Under the pieces are notes generated by a model. That model was not told the DNA's origin and searched no databases. It worked only from the letters and a program-made list of their open reading frames with translations. Of a stretch of 64,000 bases of DNA, positions 8,179-17,557 are shown one piece after another. This DNA is from Shewanella psychrophila (GTDB lineage: Bacteria > Pseudomonadota > Gammaproteobacteria > Enterobacterales > Shewanellaceae), in assembly GCF_002005305.1 (NCBI RefSeq), contig NZ_CP014782.1:2852001-2916000 (forward strand), read 5' to 3'. Position 1 is the first letter of the stretch; each line of letters opens with the position of its first letter. The translations under genes were made by a program, and so were the position numbers.

Positions 8179-8664
8179 TTATAAATATGGATGTAACTGT
8201 TTTTTAAGGTAGTCATACCGGTCCAAATAAAAACCGTTTAAATTATTTTCTTTGACGATTATTAATGTGACACTTGCCTGTGTATATTCTTTCAATTTAT
8301 AATGACAAAGTGAAATATTAAGAATGGTCTCATCCAAATCATTAGTTGGAAATGTTTTCAGTATATTCAATATTTCCAATGCTTTTTTAAACTGGCCTTT
8401 CTCTAAAAGAATCGCCGCCAGACTACCTGGCCCTCGATGATCATATGGATTCAAGCCAATATAGGCAGAGAATATAATTTCAGCTTCCTTAAATTGGAAG
8501 TTATTGTAGAAGCTCACACCTAATTCATAAATTGATTTTATTTGAGTTATTGTGATTTTCTTTGACTTACGCATCATCGCAATATCTTGCTCGATCACAG
8601 TACCCTTAAGCAGTTCAAAAAAATCCTCACAAGCCTCACCGGGTTTTATAGCTTTTTTTTTCAT
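8179..8664 (-). CDS. TPR chaperone for T3SS translocators (LcrH/SycD/IpgC family)
   Basis: 161 residues, the usual size for class II T3SS chaperones. It has about three tetratricopeptide-like helical pairs: YELGVSFYNNFQFKEAEIIF, then a PYDHRGPGSLAAILLEKGQF unit, then LNISLCHYKLKEYTQA. The 'N-P-Y-D-H-R' turn and the order of repeats match the SycD/IpgC group. Such proteins bind the N-termini of the two hydrophobic translocators and keep them soluble before export. The gene lies 90 bp upstream of the filament-like gene and 30 bp after the SctK-like gene, in the same run. Confidence 0.8.
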   Translation of the reverse strand: MKKKAIKPGEACEDFFELLKGTVIEQDIAMMRKSKKITITQIKSIYELGVSFYNNFQFKEAEIIFSAYIGLNPYDHRGPGSLAAILLEKGQFKKALEILNILKTFPTNDLDETILNISLCHYKLKEYTQASVTLIIVKENNLNGFYLDRYDYLKKQLHPYL

Positions 8665-8694
8665 GTTTCCTCAATCCAAGTTAAGTCGAAAATG

Positions 8695-9186
8695 TTACCC
8701 CACGTTAAGATTTATATTGGCACCCTTGGTCACTTGCGAAATTAATCCCCCCAACCGGGCAGGAAATCGCACAACCAGCGCAGAGTCAGGCAGTGACACA
8801 CCGAGTCTCATAGACCAGATAATGGCGTGACGTGGATTGTGTTCCGCCAGTAACATAAGTCCTAACTGTTCTAAACATATAGATCTAGTACGATTAGAAT
8901 CCAGACCAATTCCCAGAGTGTTAGACCAAAGATATAGCCTCTGTTCAAGACTCTTCTTGCTCAATAGCCAAGACCTATCACTGGCGTAATATTTTAATGT
9001 TTGATACATAACAATATTGCCTAAAATACTCGCAGCATTAGAAATATCAGACCGTCTTGGTGTAAACCAAATTTTCACCTCTCTCTCAGTCAAAGATGTA
9101 AGAACTCGATATTCATCTTCACTGAGTCGACGTTTTACCAACAAATAATGTAGATAGGTTTGGTACAACTTTTTATATTTCTTCAT
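8695..9186 (-). CDS. SctK/OrgA-like T3SS sorting-platform protein
   Basis: 163 residues, soluble, starting 14 bp inside the end of sctJ. In SPI-1-type systems the ring lipoprotein gene (prgK) is followed directly by orgA, and this gene occupies that place with a similar size. It is helical, with KYYASDRSWLLSKKSLEQRL in the middle and a Leu-rich C-terminal part. SctK proteins link the cytoplasmic SctQ pods to the inner membrane ring. Sequence conservation in the family is weak, so the assignment rests mainly on gene order. Confidence 0.5.
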   Translation of the reverse strand: MKKYKKLYQTYLHYLLVKRRLSEDEYRVLTSLTEREVKIWFTPRRSDISNAASILGNIVMYQTLKYYASDRSWLLSKKSLEQRLYLWSNTLGIGLDSNRTRSICLEQLGLMLLAEHNPRHAIIWSMRLGVSLPDSALVVRFPARLGGLISQVTKGANINLNVG

Positions 9187-9718
9187 TTCCGATATTCTGA
9201 AAAAAGTAACTTACAGTTAATGTATCTAAGTCTGAAACCAGTCCATTCAAAAAACGCTCAATATTCAATTTATTTCTCGGTTCAATTTCATCGAAGCTCA
9301 AAATAAGTACTGACACTCGCTTAGTTTTATCCCCAGTAACAACCACACTCGTACGCAATACGTTGGGAATAACACTCAACTTATTGTATATGACTCGACT
9401 TTCAAGTAAGTTCCCCTTTACCATTTCTAACTTACTTAAACTGGCAAATTTAGACTCTAAAAGATCATTTAGATCTTCTCGTTCAAAATAAAAATTAAAT
9501 TTGGTTAGTACCTGCCTCGCCTTTACTAAGTTCTCTTTACTGACAGAGACAAGATAATGCTCTTTAGTAACAGATAATGTTGCGGAAACCTGATATCGAC
9601 CAAGTAAAACAATAACCTTATTGGCAAAATCAGCAGATTCGAAACTTGCCACCTCTAAATTACCTTGATCATTACATCCACAAAGCATAAAAAGCACTAT
9701 CCAGAACAGTCTCTTCAT
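9173..9718 (-). CDS. sctJ: SctJ inner-membrane ring lipoprotein (YscJ/PrgK/EscJ family), short
   Basis: 181 residues with a lipoprotein signal (IVLFMLCGC, lipidated Cys about residue 15). Ring-building motif 1 is recognisable: a short alpha/beta domain with VIVLLGRYQVSATL and KARQVLTKFNFYFERED. The second domain carries SRVIYNKLSVIPNVLRTSVVV and ends ERFLNGLVSDLDTLTVSYFF. SctJ forms the periplasmic ring at the inner membrane under SctD. Most family members are about 240 residues and finish with a C-terminal membrane helix; this one stops right after the second domain and has none. The 3' end overlaps the next gene by 14 bp, so the stop appears genuine rather than a late frameshift. Confidence 0.75.
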   Translation of the reverse strand: MKRLFWIVLFMLCGCNDQGNLEVASFESADFANKVIVLLGRYQVSATLSVTKEHYLVSVSKENLVKARQVLTKFNFYFEREDLNDLLESKFASLSKLEMVKGNLLESRVIYNKLSVIPNVLRTSVVVTGDKTKRVSVLILSFDEIEPRNKLNIERFLNGLVSDLDTLTVSYFFQNIGNEEI

Positions 9719-9966
9719 TACTGCGCCTTCATAACATCATTAATTGCCGTAGCAGACTTAGAGGCTATTTTTGTGACTGTCTCTTGGTACATGCTGTAAT
9801 GAAATACAGATTGCTGTAAGGCCAGAGTGTCTTGTAAAGAAATAGTGTTTCCACCTTCATTTATCTTCTGTAAATCATCCATGATTTCTTGAAACCCCTC
9901 ACCTATGTTGTTGTAGGTATCTTCAAGCACTGAGGGCTGAATTGCTTGCACGTTAAGATCTGCCAT
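9718..9966 (-). CDS. sctI: SctI inner-rod protein (YscI/PrgJ/EscI family)
   Basis: 82 residues. The C-terminal half, with LALQQSVFHYSMYQETVTKI and a terminal Ala/Lys helix ending DVMKAQ, fits the conserved C-terminal helix of YscI/HrpB-type inner rods. These connect the export gate to the needle. It shares one base of overlap with sctJ, giving the classical rod-ring lipoprotein order. It is the first gene of the T3SS run on this side. No SctF needle gene is seen beside it, so the needle must be encoded elsewhere, probably left of the window. Confidence 0.7.
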   Translation of the reverse strand: MADLNVQAIQPSVLEDTYNNIGEGFQEIMDDLQKINEGGNTISLQDTLALQQSVFHYSMYQETVTKIASKSATAINDVMKAQ

Positions 9967-10552
9967 TACTTAAGCTGTTCTCTAAGCTATTAAAAGTTCC
10001 GTGGCGATATTAGGACAGTCAACATCGGCAAGCAAATGGATAAACTTGAATCATTGTGAAAACTTACGAAATGAAAAGTTAAAAGTTAATTTCAATAACT
10101 TAATGTGACATTGAAATTTAATTCCGAGGGTAGACAATTTATTTCACTTAACATTATTTCAGACTTTTTGGAGATTTTGTTATTTCAGATTATCGAAATC
10201 AACCTGCATATTCGCGCGCCAGTTTTACATTAATTTCTATAATAGCGCTCACTAAAACAAGTACTTTTCCTCGTTAATTCAGGTATTGCATGTTTACTTC
10301 TGGTTGGCGCAGCGGTATCCCCTTACTTTCGATGTTCAATTCACTCAACTGCAATTTATTCAAGCCATGCTGAGCGGTTCAGGTCTAATCGATTTGAATA
10401 CCTTGATTGTGGATTATACAAGCGTCAATCGGGGTGAGCAGATAATACAATGTCATCCCTACTTCACTTACTTCACTTCAGTTAAAAATACTAATCCCCT
10501 CTATGTACTAGTATTTATACCAAGCAAATATCAAAGCTTGTGAGGTAAGTTC
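9967..10552. other. Divergent intergenic region at the right border of the T3SS island
   Basis: 586 bp between sctI (minus) and the peptide transporter (plus), A+T-rich by eye, especially 10040-10200. It should hold the promoters of both transcription units, but I cannot pick convincing -35/-10 boxes. A small plus-strand frame at 10286-10543 lacks a ribosome site and any recognisable composition, so I do not call it. No tRNA, integrase or att-like repeat marks the border. Confidence 0.5.
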
Positions 10553-12187
10553 ATGAACCCAGCTCAAAATTCGCCAACCGAAGAACAGGGATTCAATGAT
10601 GATTTCTTAGGCCACCCTAAGGGGCTATATGTCTGCTTCGCTACCGAGATGTGGGAGCGATTCTCCTTCTACGGCATGAAGTATCTACTGCTGCTTTATC
10701 TGACTAAATATCATCTGTTCTCCGACGGTGCCGGACTCGAAGTATTAGGCTCCTATGCGGGCCTGGTCTATTCACTTCCTGTTATAGGAGGCCTATTAGC
10801 CGACAGGTATTTAGGTATGCGCAAGGCGGTTATCTTTGGCGGGATTCTCCTGTGCATGGGGCACTTTTTGATGGCGGTAGAAGGACACCAAGCAATGCAG
10901 TATTCGGCGGGTAGCCAACTACTGGCCGATATCACCCTCAATGATGGTAGCGTGATACTCACTGGCACAGTGCTATCCGAAACTATCCAGATACGGGATC
11001 TAGCAGCCCTCAATGTCTTTTATCTGGCTCTGGCATTGATCGTCGTGGGTGTCGGCTTCCTCAAGCCAAATATCTCTACCATAGTCGGTCAGCTCTATGA
11101 TAAAGACGACCCTCGTCGAGAATCCGGCTTCACCATCTTTTATATGGGGATTAATATCGGCGCCTTCGCTGCGACGATAATCTGTGTCTATCTGGGGGAA
11201 ACCTTCGGCTGGGGATACGGTTTCGGCGCTGCCGGAGTCGGTATGTTGATAGGCTTATTTACCTTCCTCAAGGGACAGAAATACCTCAGAGGCTTGGCAG
11301 AGCCGGACAATCCACAGCGCCTTAGTGAAAAGGTGCTAGGCATGCTAAGCCGAGAGCACCTCATCTATCTTGCCGCCCTCCTCAGCTTGTCGATGTTCTG
11401 GTTGATAATTCAACATGAGCCAGTGGTCTTCGCCGCCCAACAAATATTACTACTGGTTTCTGGCGTCGGCCTGATTGGCTATGCAGTCTTAAGAGGCACC
11501 AAGGAGGAAATGCACCAGATGGTTGTCTTGATGGTGCTTATCGGCTCAACCATTGTATTTTGGGCCTTGTTTGAACAAGCGGCAGGCTCCATGACTCTGT
11601 ACGCCGATCGCGTGGTAGACAGAAACCTGGGGGGCATAGAGATAGCCGCGGGGCAATTTGGTTCCCTCAATGCAGGCTTTATAATGCTGCTGGCACTCCC
11701 CTTCGCCGCATTATGGGTTTGGCTGGATAAACATAAGTTAAACCCCAATATTCCGGTCAAATTTGGCCTGGGTATCATTCAGGCTGGATTGGGCTTTGGC
11801 GCCCTTGTCATAGGTGCTTCGTATCCTAACGAGGCCGGACAAATCAGCCTCTGGTGGCTGGTGCTGGCATACCTGCTCCATACCACAGGTGAGCTTTGCC
11901 TATCACCAGTAGGCCTGTCGGCCGTGACTAAACTGGCCATCCATCGAGTCGTCGGTCTGTCCATGGGGGTCTGGTTTCTGGCCACCGCTCTATCAGAAAC
12001 CGTCGCCATGCGATTAGGCCAACTGGCCGCCATAGACACCTCCGATCCCCAAAGCATGGACATAAGTCAGGCCGCCACCATTTACACTCAGCTATTCGAG
12101 TTCTTAATGTGGACAGGCATAGGCTTTGGGGTATTTATGCTACTCATCTCTCCTATCTTGAAGAAATACATGCATGGGGTACGATAA
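10553..12187 (+). CDS. Proton-dependent di/tripeptide transporter (POT/PTR2 family)
   Basis: 544 residues with about 14 membrane segments. Near the N-terminus is the family motif EMWERFSFYG, the ExxER-type proton-coupling element of POT proteins. The second PTR2 signature is at FYMGINIGAFAATI. The protein would take up small peptides with protons at the inner membrane. It is longer than the roughly 490-500 residues of E. coli DtpA and has an extra loop after the third segment (ADITLNDGSVILTG region). The gene is monocistronic, starting at an ATG 5 bp after TGAGGTAAG (GAGGT as ribosome site). It is functionally in keeping with the secreted protease that follows. Confidence 0.9.
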   Translation: MNPAQNSPTEEQGFNDDFLGHPKGLYVCFATEMWERFSFYGMKYLLLLYLTKYHLFSDGAGLEVLGSYAGLVYSLPVIGGLLADRYLGMRKAVIFGGILLCMGHFLMAVEGHQAMQYSAGSQLLADITLNDGSVILTGTVLSETIQIRDLAALNVFYLALALIVVGVGFLKPNISTIVGQLYDKDDPRRESGFTIFYMGINIGAFAATIICVYLGETFGWGYGFGAAGVGMLIGLFTFLKGQKYLRGLAEPDNPQRLSEKVLGMLSREHLIYLAALLSLSMFWLIIQHEPVVFAAQQILLLVSGVGLIGYAVLRGTKEEMHQMVVLMVLIGSTIVFWALFEQAAGSMTLYADRVVDRNLGGIEIAAGQFGSLNAGFIMLLALPFAALWVWLDKHKLNPNIPVKFGLGIIQAGLGFGALVIGASYPNEAGQISLWWLVLAYLLHTTGELCLSPVGLSAVTKLAIHRVVGLSMGVWFLATALSETVAMRLGQLAAIDTSDPQSMDISQAATIYTQLFEFLMWTGIGFGVFMLLISPILKKYMHGVR

Positions 12188-12495
12188 TCAACACACAAGC
12201 TCTACCGGCTCCCAAAACCGTTACTGTGAGTAGACTTATGTGAAAGTTTTATTTCAGAAATCGATTCACATAAAAATAATAAACCAATATTCAATAAGTT
12301 AACGATCACTCCATAGATACCTCTCTACGAGGTTCAATTAAATGCTTAAGTGGGGGCTTACAAGTTCTGATCTGTGTACTAGTATTTTCTACGACCAGCA
12401 CAATACAGGGGACGTTTAAGTCTGGCTATCCTGACTCCGACAATAGGAGTTTTCAAAAGGTAGCCTATTAATATGAAATATAAGGAAATATATTC
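12188..12495. other. Intergenic region before the secreted protease
   Basis: 308 bp. A widely spaced inverted repeat TATGTGAA/TTCACATA lies about 12237-12272, and a short ACTCC/GGAGT hairpin with a small T-run lies about 12434-12456. Either could act in termination or control, but neither is strong. AAGGAAAT just before 12496 is the ribosome site of the protease gene. No reading frame of interest. Confidence 0.4.
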
Positions 12496-14602
12496 ATGTT
12501 TAAATATGTATTAGTCGCACTCGCCGCGAATCTATGTGTCACGACTCAAGCCTACGCTAAACCTCAACAAACCACGTTAACTCCGATTATCATTGCAGAT
12601 ACAGTGACAAAAACGATGTCGCTGAGCCCCAAAATAAATTCACTCTCAGCAGCACCTATCCCTAACGATATCCGTATCACACGAAGCGGCTCTGCTTTTA
12701 TCAAGGTTCATTTCAGCTACTTCAGCCTGCCAACCGGGGCCTACGTGACAGTAAGCACACCCGATGGCAAGGAAAGCTATAGCTACGATGGGCAGACACA
12801 TAAAACCGCTACCTTCGACAGAAATAAAGGAGAAAATGGTCTCAGTCAATTCTCAGCCATGTCAGTGTTTGGGGATACCGCCATAGTCACCTTAGTCATG
12901 CCTGCTGGCCGGGTATGGGAGTCACATCACGGTATCAAAATTGACAACTTCAATGCCGGTCACAGTGAAACCTATGATGACCAGAGCCAGTCTGTCCCCC
13001 TCATTGATGTCATCACCCCCCAGTCCACTTGTGGCGTCAATGAACGCCGTGACGTGGCCTGCTGGCAGTCTACTCACTCGGTTGAGTATGAGCGAAGTCG
13101 ACCGGTTGCTAGACTATTAATGGCTGGCAGCGGGCTGTGTACTGGCTGGCGTGTGAGCAACGACAATCGTATGTTTACCAACAACCATTGCCTCTCAACC
13201 CAAGGAAAGCTTGAAAATACCGAGATATGGTTCAACTATCAGCGCAGTAACTGTGGCGGCTCTAGTAATGTCGCAACCATCAAGGTCACGGGACGGGAGC
13301 TACTCCAGACTGACTATGATCTGGATTATTCCCTATTTACGGTGAATAACTTTGCCGATATTACCCAATTTGGTAACTTCGGCCTGGAGCCCAGAGCTCC
13401 CAGTCTAGGAGAGACCATTTACATTGCCCAGCACGGTGCCGGAAACCCAAAAGAGCTAGCTATAGAAAGTGATCAAAATTCAGGCGGCCTATGCCAGATA
13501 GATACTGCTAGTGCCAATGGCCGGGCAGCAGGTTCCGATGCCGGTTATTTCTGTGACACTACCGGTGGCTCGTCGGGTTCTCCAGTCATCGTCCGTAGCT
13601 CCAAACAAGGTCATAGCTTTGCACCATTTTGGCGGCTGTGAGAATCAAGGGGTACGTATTGATAAGATATGGCCTCAGGTTTCGGCTCACTTCGGTGATG
13701 TAGTTCCAGATGGTGATGCCGGACCGATTCAGAATAGGCCTCCCGTGGCACAAATTGACGCCACTTGCAGCGATTTAAGCTGCAGCCTGAATGGTATAGG
13801 TTCCAGCGACGATAACGATGCCATCGTCGACTACTCCTGGGACATGGGCGACGGAACTCAACTGAATGGAATATCTGTTCAGCATCATTATGCCGCTACA
13901 GGCAGTTATACCCTGACACTCACAGTAACCGACGACCAAGGGCTTAACCACGCCACGAGTCTACAACTGATTGTCACAGATAGCGGTACAGGTAATGAGT
14001 TGCATGCGGGGATTCCCGTCTCAAACCTAACGGCAAAAAAAGATGAGGAACTAAGCTATTTCATTAGTACAGATGAGAATAATCGCGAAATCCTGATTAA
14101 CATCACAGGCGGCACAGGTGATGCCGATCTTTATGTGAAATCAGGGGCAGAGCCGAACAAAAATGATTATGATTGCCGTCCCTATATCGGCGGTAATAAT
14201 GAGCAGTGTCGGATCTTGATGGGCACTCCGGGCAAGGTCTATGTGAAATTAATTGCCTACAGTGACTTTGCCGGCGTGGAGCTCCTTGCCACTATTAAAG
14301 CGAATATGCCAGATGATTTTCCTCATACAGACCTCAGTGCAGACAAAGGAAGCTGGCTGAATTTTAGTTACACTGTTCCACAAGGGGTGACTCAACTAGT
14401 GATCAACGCTAGCGGCGGGATCGGGGATGCGGATCTCTATGTCAAGAAAGGAGCTGCGCCATCTCAGACCGACTATGACTGTCGTCCATATCAATCTGCC
14501 AATGATGAGTCATGCTCACTCACCGTCAGCCAGGATGAGCAGCTGCATATCGGCTTACGAGCCTACCAGAGCTTTTCCGGAGTCAGCTTAGACATTAACT
14601 AA
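12496..14602 (+). pseudogene. Secreted trypsin-like serine protease with PKD and two PPC domains, frameshifted
   Basis: The first frame (12496-13641) has a signal peptide (cleavage after AYA), an N-terminal domain and an S1-type protease domain with His231 (TNNHC), Asp277 (DLDYS) and Ser360 (GGSSGSP). It then runs into a stop after ...VRSSKQGHSF. The +1 frame continues the fold (NKVIALHHFGGC), then a PKD domain (PPVAQIDA..DYSWDMGDG) and two bacterial pre-peptidase C-terminal (PPC) domains, each with DADLYVK and DYDCRPY. Removing one A from the AAA at about 13604-13607 restores SSNKVIAL and a protein of about 700 residues. The catalytic triad and all accessory domains are intact, so the break is recent or an assembly error. 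The likely role is extracellular protein digestion. Confidence 0.8.
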
Positions 14603-14629
14603 ATCTGGGTTCATAAATGGCCAAGATCG

Positions 14630-14663
14630 AAAAAAGGTTTCCGGCTAAGCCAGAAACCTTTTT
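14630..14663. terminator. Bidirectional terminator between protease and tyrS
   Basis: The hairpin AAAAGGTTTC...GAAACCTTTT with an inner GGC/GCC extension has A- and T-runs on both sides, so it works for both convergent genes. Confidence 0.85.
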
Positions 14664-14709
14664 AATTATATAACGTTAACTAAAGCTAAGCCGTCAGATT
14701 TTAACAAAT

Positions 14710-15906
14710 CTAAACTAAGGTCACCTTGGCAAACTTACGTTTACCTACCTGGAAGATACCGCTCGTACCAGCAGTTAGCTGTAGGCGTGTATCTTCAATT
14801 TTTTCGCCATCGATCTTGGCTGCGCCTTGCTTGATCATACGCATTGCATCAGAAGTCGACTTAACAAAGCCTAACTCTTTAAGCAGATTAGCGATGGCAA
14901 TACCTTCACCCACACTCAGCTCAATCTCTTCGATATCATCGGGAACCGCCCCTTTTTGAAAGCGATTGATAAATTCCTGATGAGCCGCTTCTGCCGCAGC
15001 GTCATCATGAAAGCGAGCAATGATCTCTTTCGCCAAGGCAATCTTGATATCACGAGGGTTTGCCCCGGCTTCGATATCGGCCTTAAACTGCTCAATTTCG
15101 CCAAGAGGACGGAATGACAACAGCTCGAAGTAGCGCCACATGAGTACATCAGAGATAGACATAATCTTGCCGAACATCTCACCAGCTGGCTCACTCACAC
15201 CGATATAGTTATGAGCAGACTTAGACATCTTCTTCACGCCATCAAGGCCTTCAAGAAGCGGCATCATGATAACCGTCTGAGGCTTTTGCCCTTCAGATTT
15301 CTGTAACTCGCGTCCCATCAGCAAGTTAAACTTCTGATCGGTACCGCCGAGCTCAACATCGGCTTCTAATGCTACCGAGTCATAACCCTGTAGCAAGGGA
15401 TACATAAACTCGTGAATAGCAATCGACTGACCCGAAGCATAACGCTTCTTAAAATCATCACGCTCCATCATACGAGCTACGGTTTGCTTCGAGGCAAGAC
15501 GTATCATGCCAGCTGCACCAAGAGGCTCCAACCAGGTCGAATTGAACTCTATGCGCGTCTTGGCCGGGTCTAAAATTTTGTAAACCTGTTGCTTATAGGT
15601 TTCTGCGTTAGCGAGTACTTGCTCGCGAGTCAGCGGAGGACGAGTGCTATTCTTACCACTCGGATCGCCAACCATACCAGTGAAGTCACCTATCAAGAAG
15701 ATCACTTCGTGACCTAGTTCCTGAAAAGTACGCATCTTATTTAAGATCACAGTGTGACCAAGATGAATATCAGGCGCGGTTGGATCGGCTCCAAGCTTAA
15801 TACGTAAGGGACGCCCCTCTTTCAATTTTGCCAGCAGATCCGCCTCGAGTAATATCTCATCGGTACCGCGTTTAATCTCTGCTATTGCTTGGTCTAAATC
15901 AGCCAT
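14710..15906 (-). CDS. tyrS: Tyrosyl-tRNA synthetase
   Basis: 398 residues from the ATG at 15906, which has AGGAG upstream and begins MADLDQAI as family members do; the frame extends 10 codons further with no ribosome site. It charges tRNA-Tyr in the cytoplasm. Class I signatures are HLGH at 48-51 and KMSKS at 226-230. The C-terminus carries an S4-like RNA-binding domain (GAAKIDGEKIED). The length and the lone S4 tail fit the TyrZ-type bacterial branch found in many gammaproteobacteria. It is divergent from the M23 peptidase gene. Confidence 0.95.
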   Translation of the reverse strand: MADLDQAIAEIKRGTDEILLEADLLAKLKEGRPLRIKLGADPTAPDIHLGHTVILNKMRTFQELGHEVIFLIGDFTGMVGDPSGKNSTRPPLTREQVLANAETYKQQVYKILDPAKTRIEFNSTWLEPLGAAGMIRLASKQTVARMMERDDFKKRYASGQSIAIHEFMYPLLQGYDSVALEADVELGGTDQKFNLLMGRELQKSEGQKPQTVIMMPLLEGLDGVKKMSKSAHNYIGVSEPAGEMFGKIMSISDVLMWRYFELLSFRPLGEIEQFKADIEAGANPRDIKIALAKEIIARFHDDAAAEAAHQEFINRFQKGAVPDDIEEIELSVGEGIAIANLLKELGFVKSTSDAMRMIKQGAAKIDGEKIEDTRLQLTAGTSGIFQVGKRKFAKVTLV

Positions 15907-16043
15907 CTCGCCAACTACTCCTAGGAGCTCATTCAAAAATAAAGAGTCATGTTACTTGTTAGCCAGCACAATTGAAAGTGTGTACACTAAGGGGATCACT
16001 ATAAGCAAAAAAATTGCGACTGAGCTCAACAGGAAAATGTTCG

Positions 16044-17477
16044 ATGGGAAAGGTTATAACGCTCTTAAAATTACTACCGAAAGTACACCAAATACTCTTG
16101 TGTTTCTTAGTGTTAGTAACCTTAATCATAATTATTTTACCTTCCAGCGATACCGATGCATCTAATGATGCAAACTCTCGTCTTTCCGGTAGCATAGACC
16201 TAGGCAATGGTGACAGAAGTGCCGACTCGAATATAAGTGCCGATAAATTAGAACAGCTGAAGACTCCACTCTCATTCCGTACGCCGACACCACCAGCCGA
16301 TCTGCCGCAAAATATTGCCGACTCAAATCTCCAGAACACTCCCCGGGCTGAAAGCTCCATCGATGAATTAAAGAATCAGCAAGCCCGAAAGAAACACGTT
16401 AAACATTTCAAAGTAGAGAGCGGTGATACCTTAGCCGCCCTGTTTAATCGTGCAGGGTTAAGCTCACGGGATGTCTATGAGATAACTCAACTACCGGCAG
16501 CGAAGAAAAACCTGCTGAGAATAATACCTGGCGAAGAGATCATCATAGTGAAAGATGACGCCGACGAACTCTTGCAACTGAGTTACCATATCAACCCCAT
16601 TTCTACTCTGGTCATAGATAAAGATGACAAGGGCTATTCCGAACACATTTCACAAAAGAAAGTTGAGAGCCGTAATAAATTTGCCAGCGCGACGATTAGC
16701 AATAACTTCTGGAATGCTGGCGTGAGCGCAGGATTAACCCCAAATCAGATCATGCAGCTAGCGACGATTTTTGGTTGGGACATCGATTTTGCCCTGGACA
16801 TCAGACTGGGAGATAACTTTGCCATCATCTTCGAAGAGGAATATGCCGACGGTGAGTTCCTCAGAAATGGCAATATTTTAGCCGCAGAATTTAGTAACCA
16901 GGGCGATCGTTACACAGCGGTGCGATACACAGATGGTAACTATTATTCAGAAGATGGACGTAGCATGCGTAAAGCCTTCCTGCGCTCTCCCGTCGATTTC
17001 AAATATGTCAGTTCAAGCTTCAACCCTAGGCGCTTACATCCAGTCACTGGTCAGGTCAGAGCCCATAGAGGCGTTGATTATGTGGCTGCAGTCGGAACAC
17101 CGATTAAAGCTGCAGGTAAGGGACGAGTGATAAAATCAGCTTACAACCAATACAATGGTAACTATGTCTTTATCAAACATAACGACACCTATACCACTAA
17201 ATATTTGCACCTGAAGAAGCGTAAGGTAAGACAAGGAGAGACTGTTAAACAGGGACAGATCATTGGTACCCTCGGCTCAACTGGTCGTGTCACAGGTGCA
17301 CATCTGCACTATGAATTTATCGTCAATGGTACACACAGAAACCCTAGAACGGTCAAACTACCTAAATCATTACCCATAGCCAACACAGAAAAATCCAAGT
17401 TTTTGGCTCTAAGTAAGCAGATCATGGCTAAACTTCAACAGAACAAGCAGGTCCAGCTAGCCTCTACAATAAACTAA
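16044..17477 (+). CDS. Murein DD-endopeptidase, M23 family (MepM/YebA-like)
   Basis: 477 residues from the ATG at 16044, preceded by AGGAAA; a TTG ten codons upstream has no ribosome site. One N-terminal membrane anchor (ILLCFLVLVTLIIIILP) is followed by a disordered linker. Next come an OapA/LysM-like domain starting HFKVESGDTLAALFNRAG and a C-terminal peptidase_M23 domain. The zinc site is visible as HRGVD and HLHYEF. These enzymes cut 4-3 peptidoglycan crosslinks in the periplasm during cell growth. It is followed 80 bp later by anmK, joining crosslink hydrolysis with wall-sugar recycling. Confidence 0.9.
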   Translation: MGKVITLLKLLPKVHQILLCFLVLVTLIIIILPSSDTDASNDANSRLSGSIDLGNGDRSADSNISADKLEQLKTPLSFRTPTPPADLPQNIADSNLQNTPRAESSIDELKNQQARKKHVKHFKVESGDTLAALFNRAGLSSRDVYEITQLPAAKKNLLRIIPGEEIIIVKDDADELLQLSYHINPISTLVIDKDDKGYSEHISQKKVESRNKFASATISNNFWNAGVSAGLTPNQIMQLATIFGWDIDFALDIRLGDNFAIIFEEEYADGEFLRNGNILAAEFSNQGDRYTAVRYTDGNYYSEDGRSMRKAFLRSPVDFKYVSSSFNPRRLHPVTGQVRAHRGVDYVAAVGTPIKAAGKGRVIKSAYNQYNGNYVFIKHNDTYTTKYLHLKKRKVRQGETVKQGQIIGTLGSTGRVTGAHLHYEFIVNGTHRNPRTVKLPKSLPIANTEKSKFLALSKQIMAKLQQNKQVQLASTIN

Positions 17478-17557
17478 ACGCTAAAAGCCCTTAGCCTGGC
17501 TTCCTGAAATAACTTACATTCCCAGGCTATTGTTCGATAGATTATGGAATATATGCA

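Noticed and set aside
10286..10543. 85-codon frame upstream of the peptide transporter
   Set aside because: No ribosome site, no recognisable composition, and it occupies a probable promoter region.
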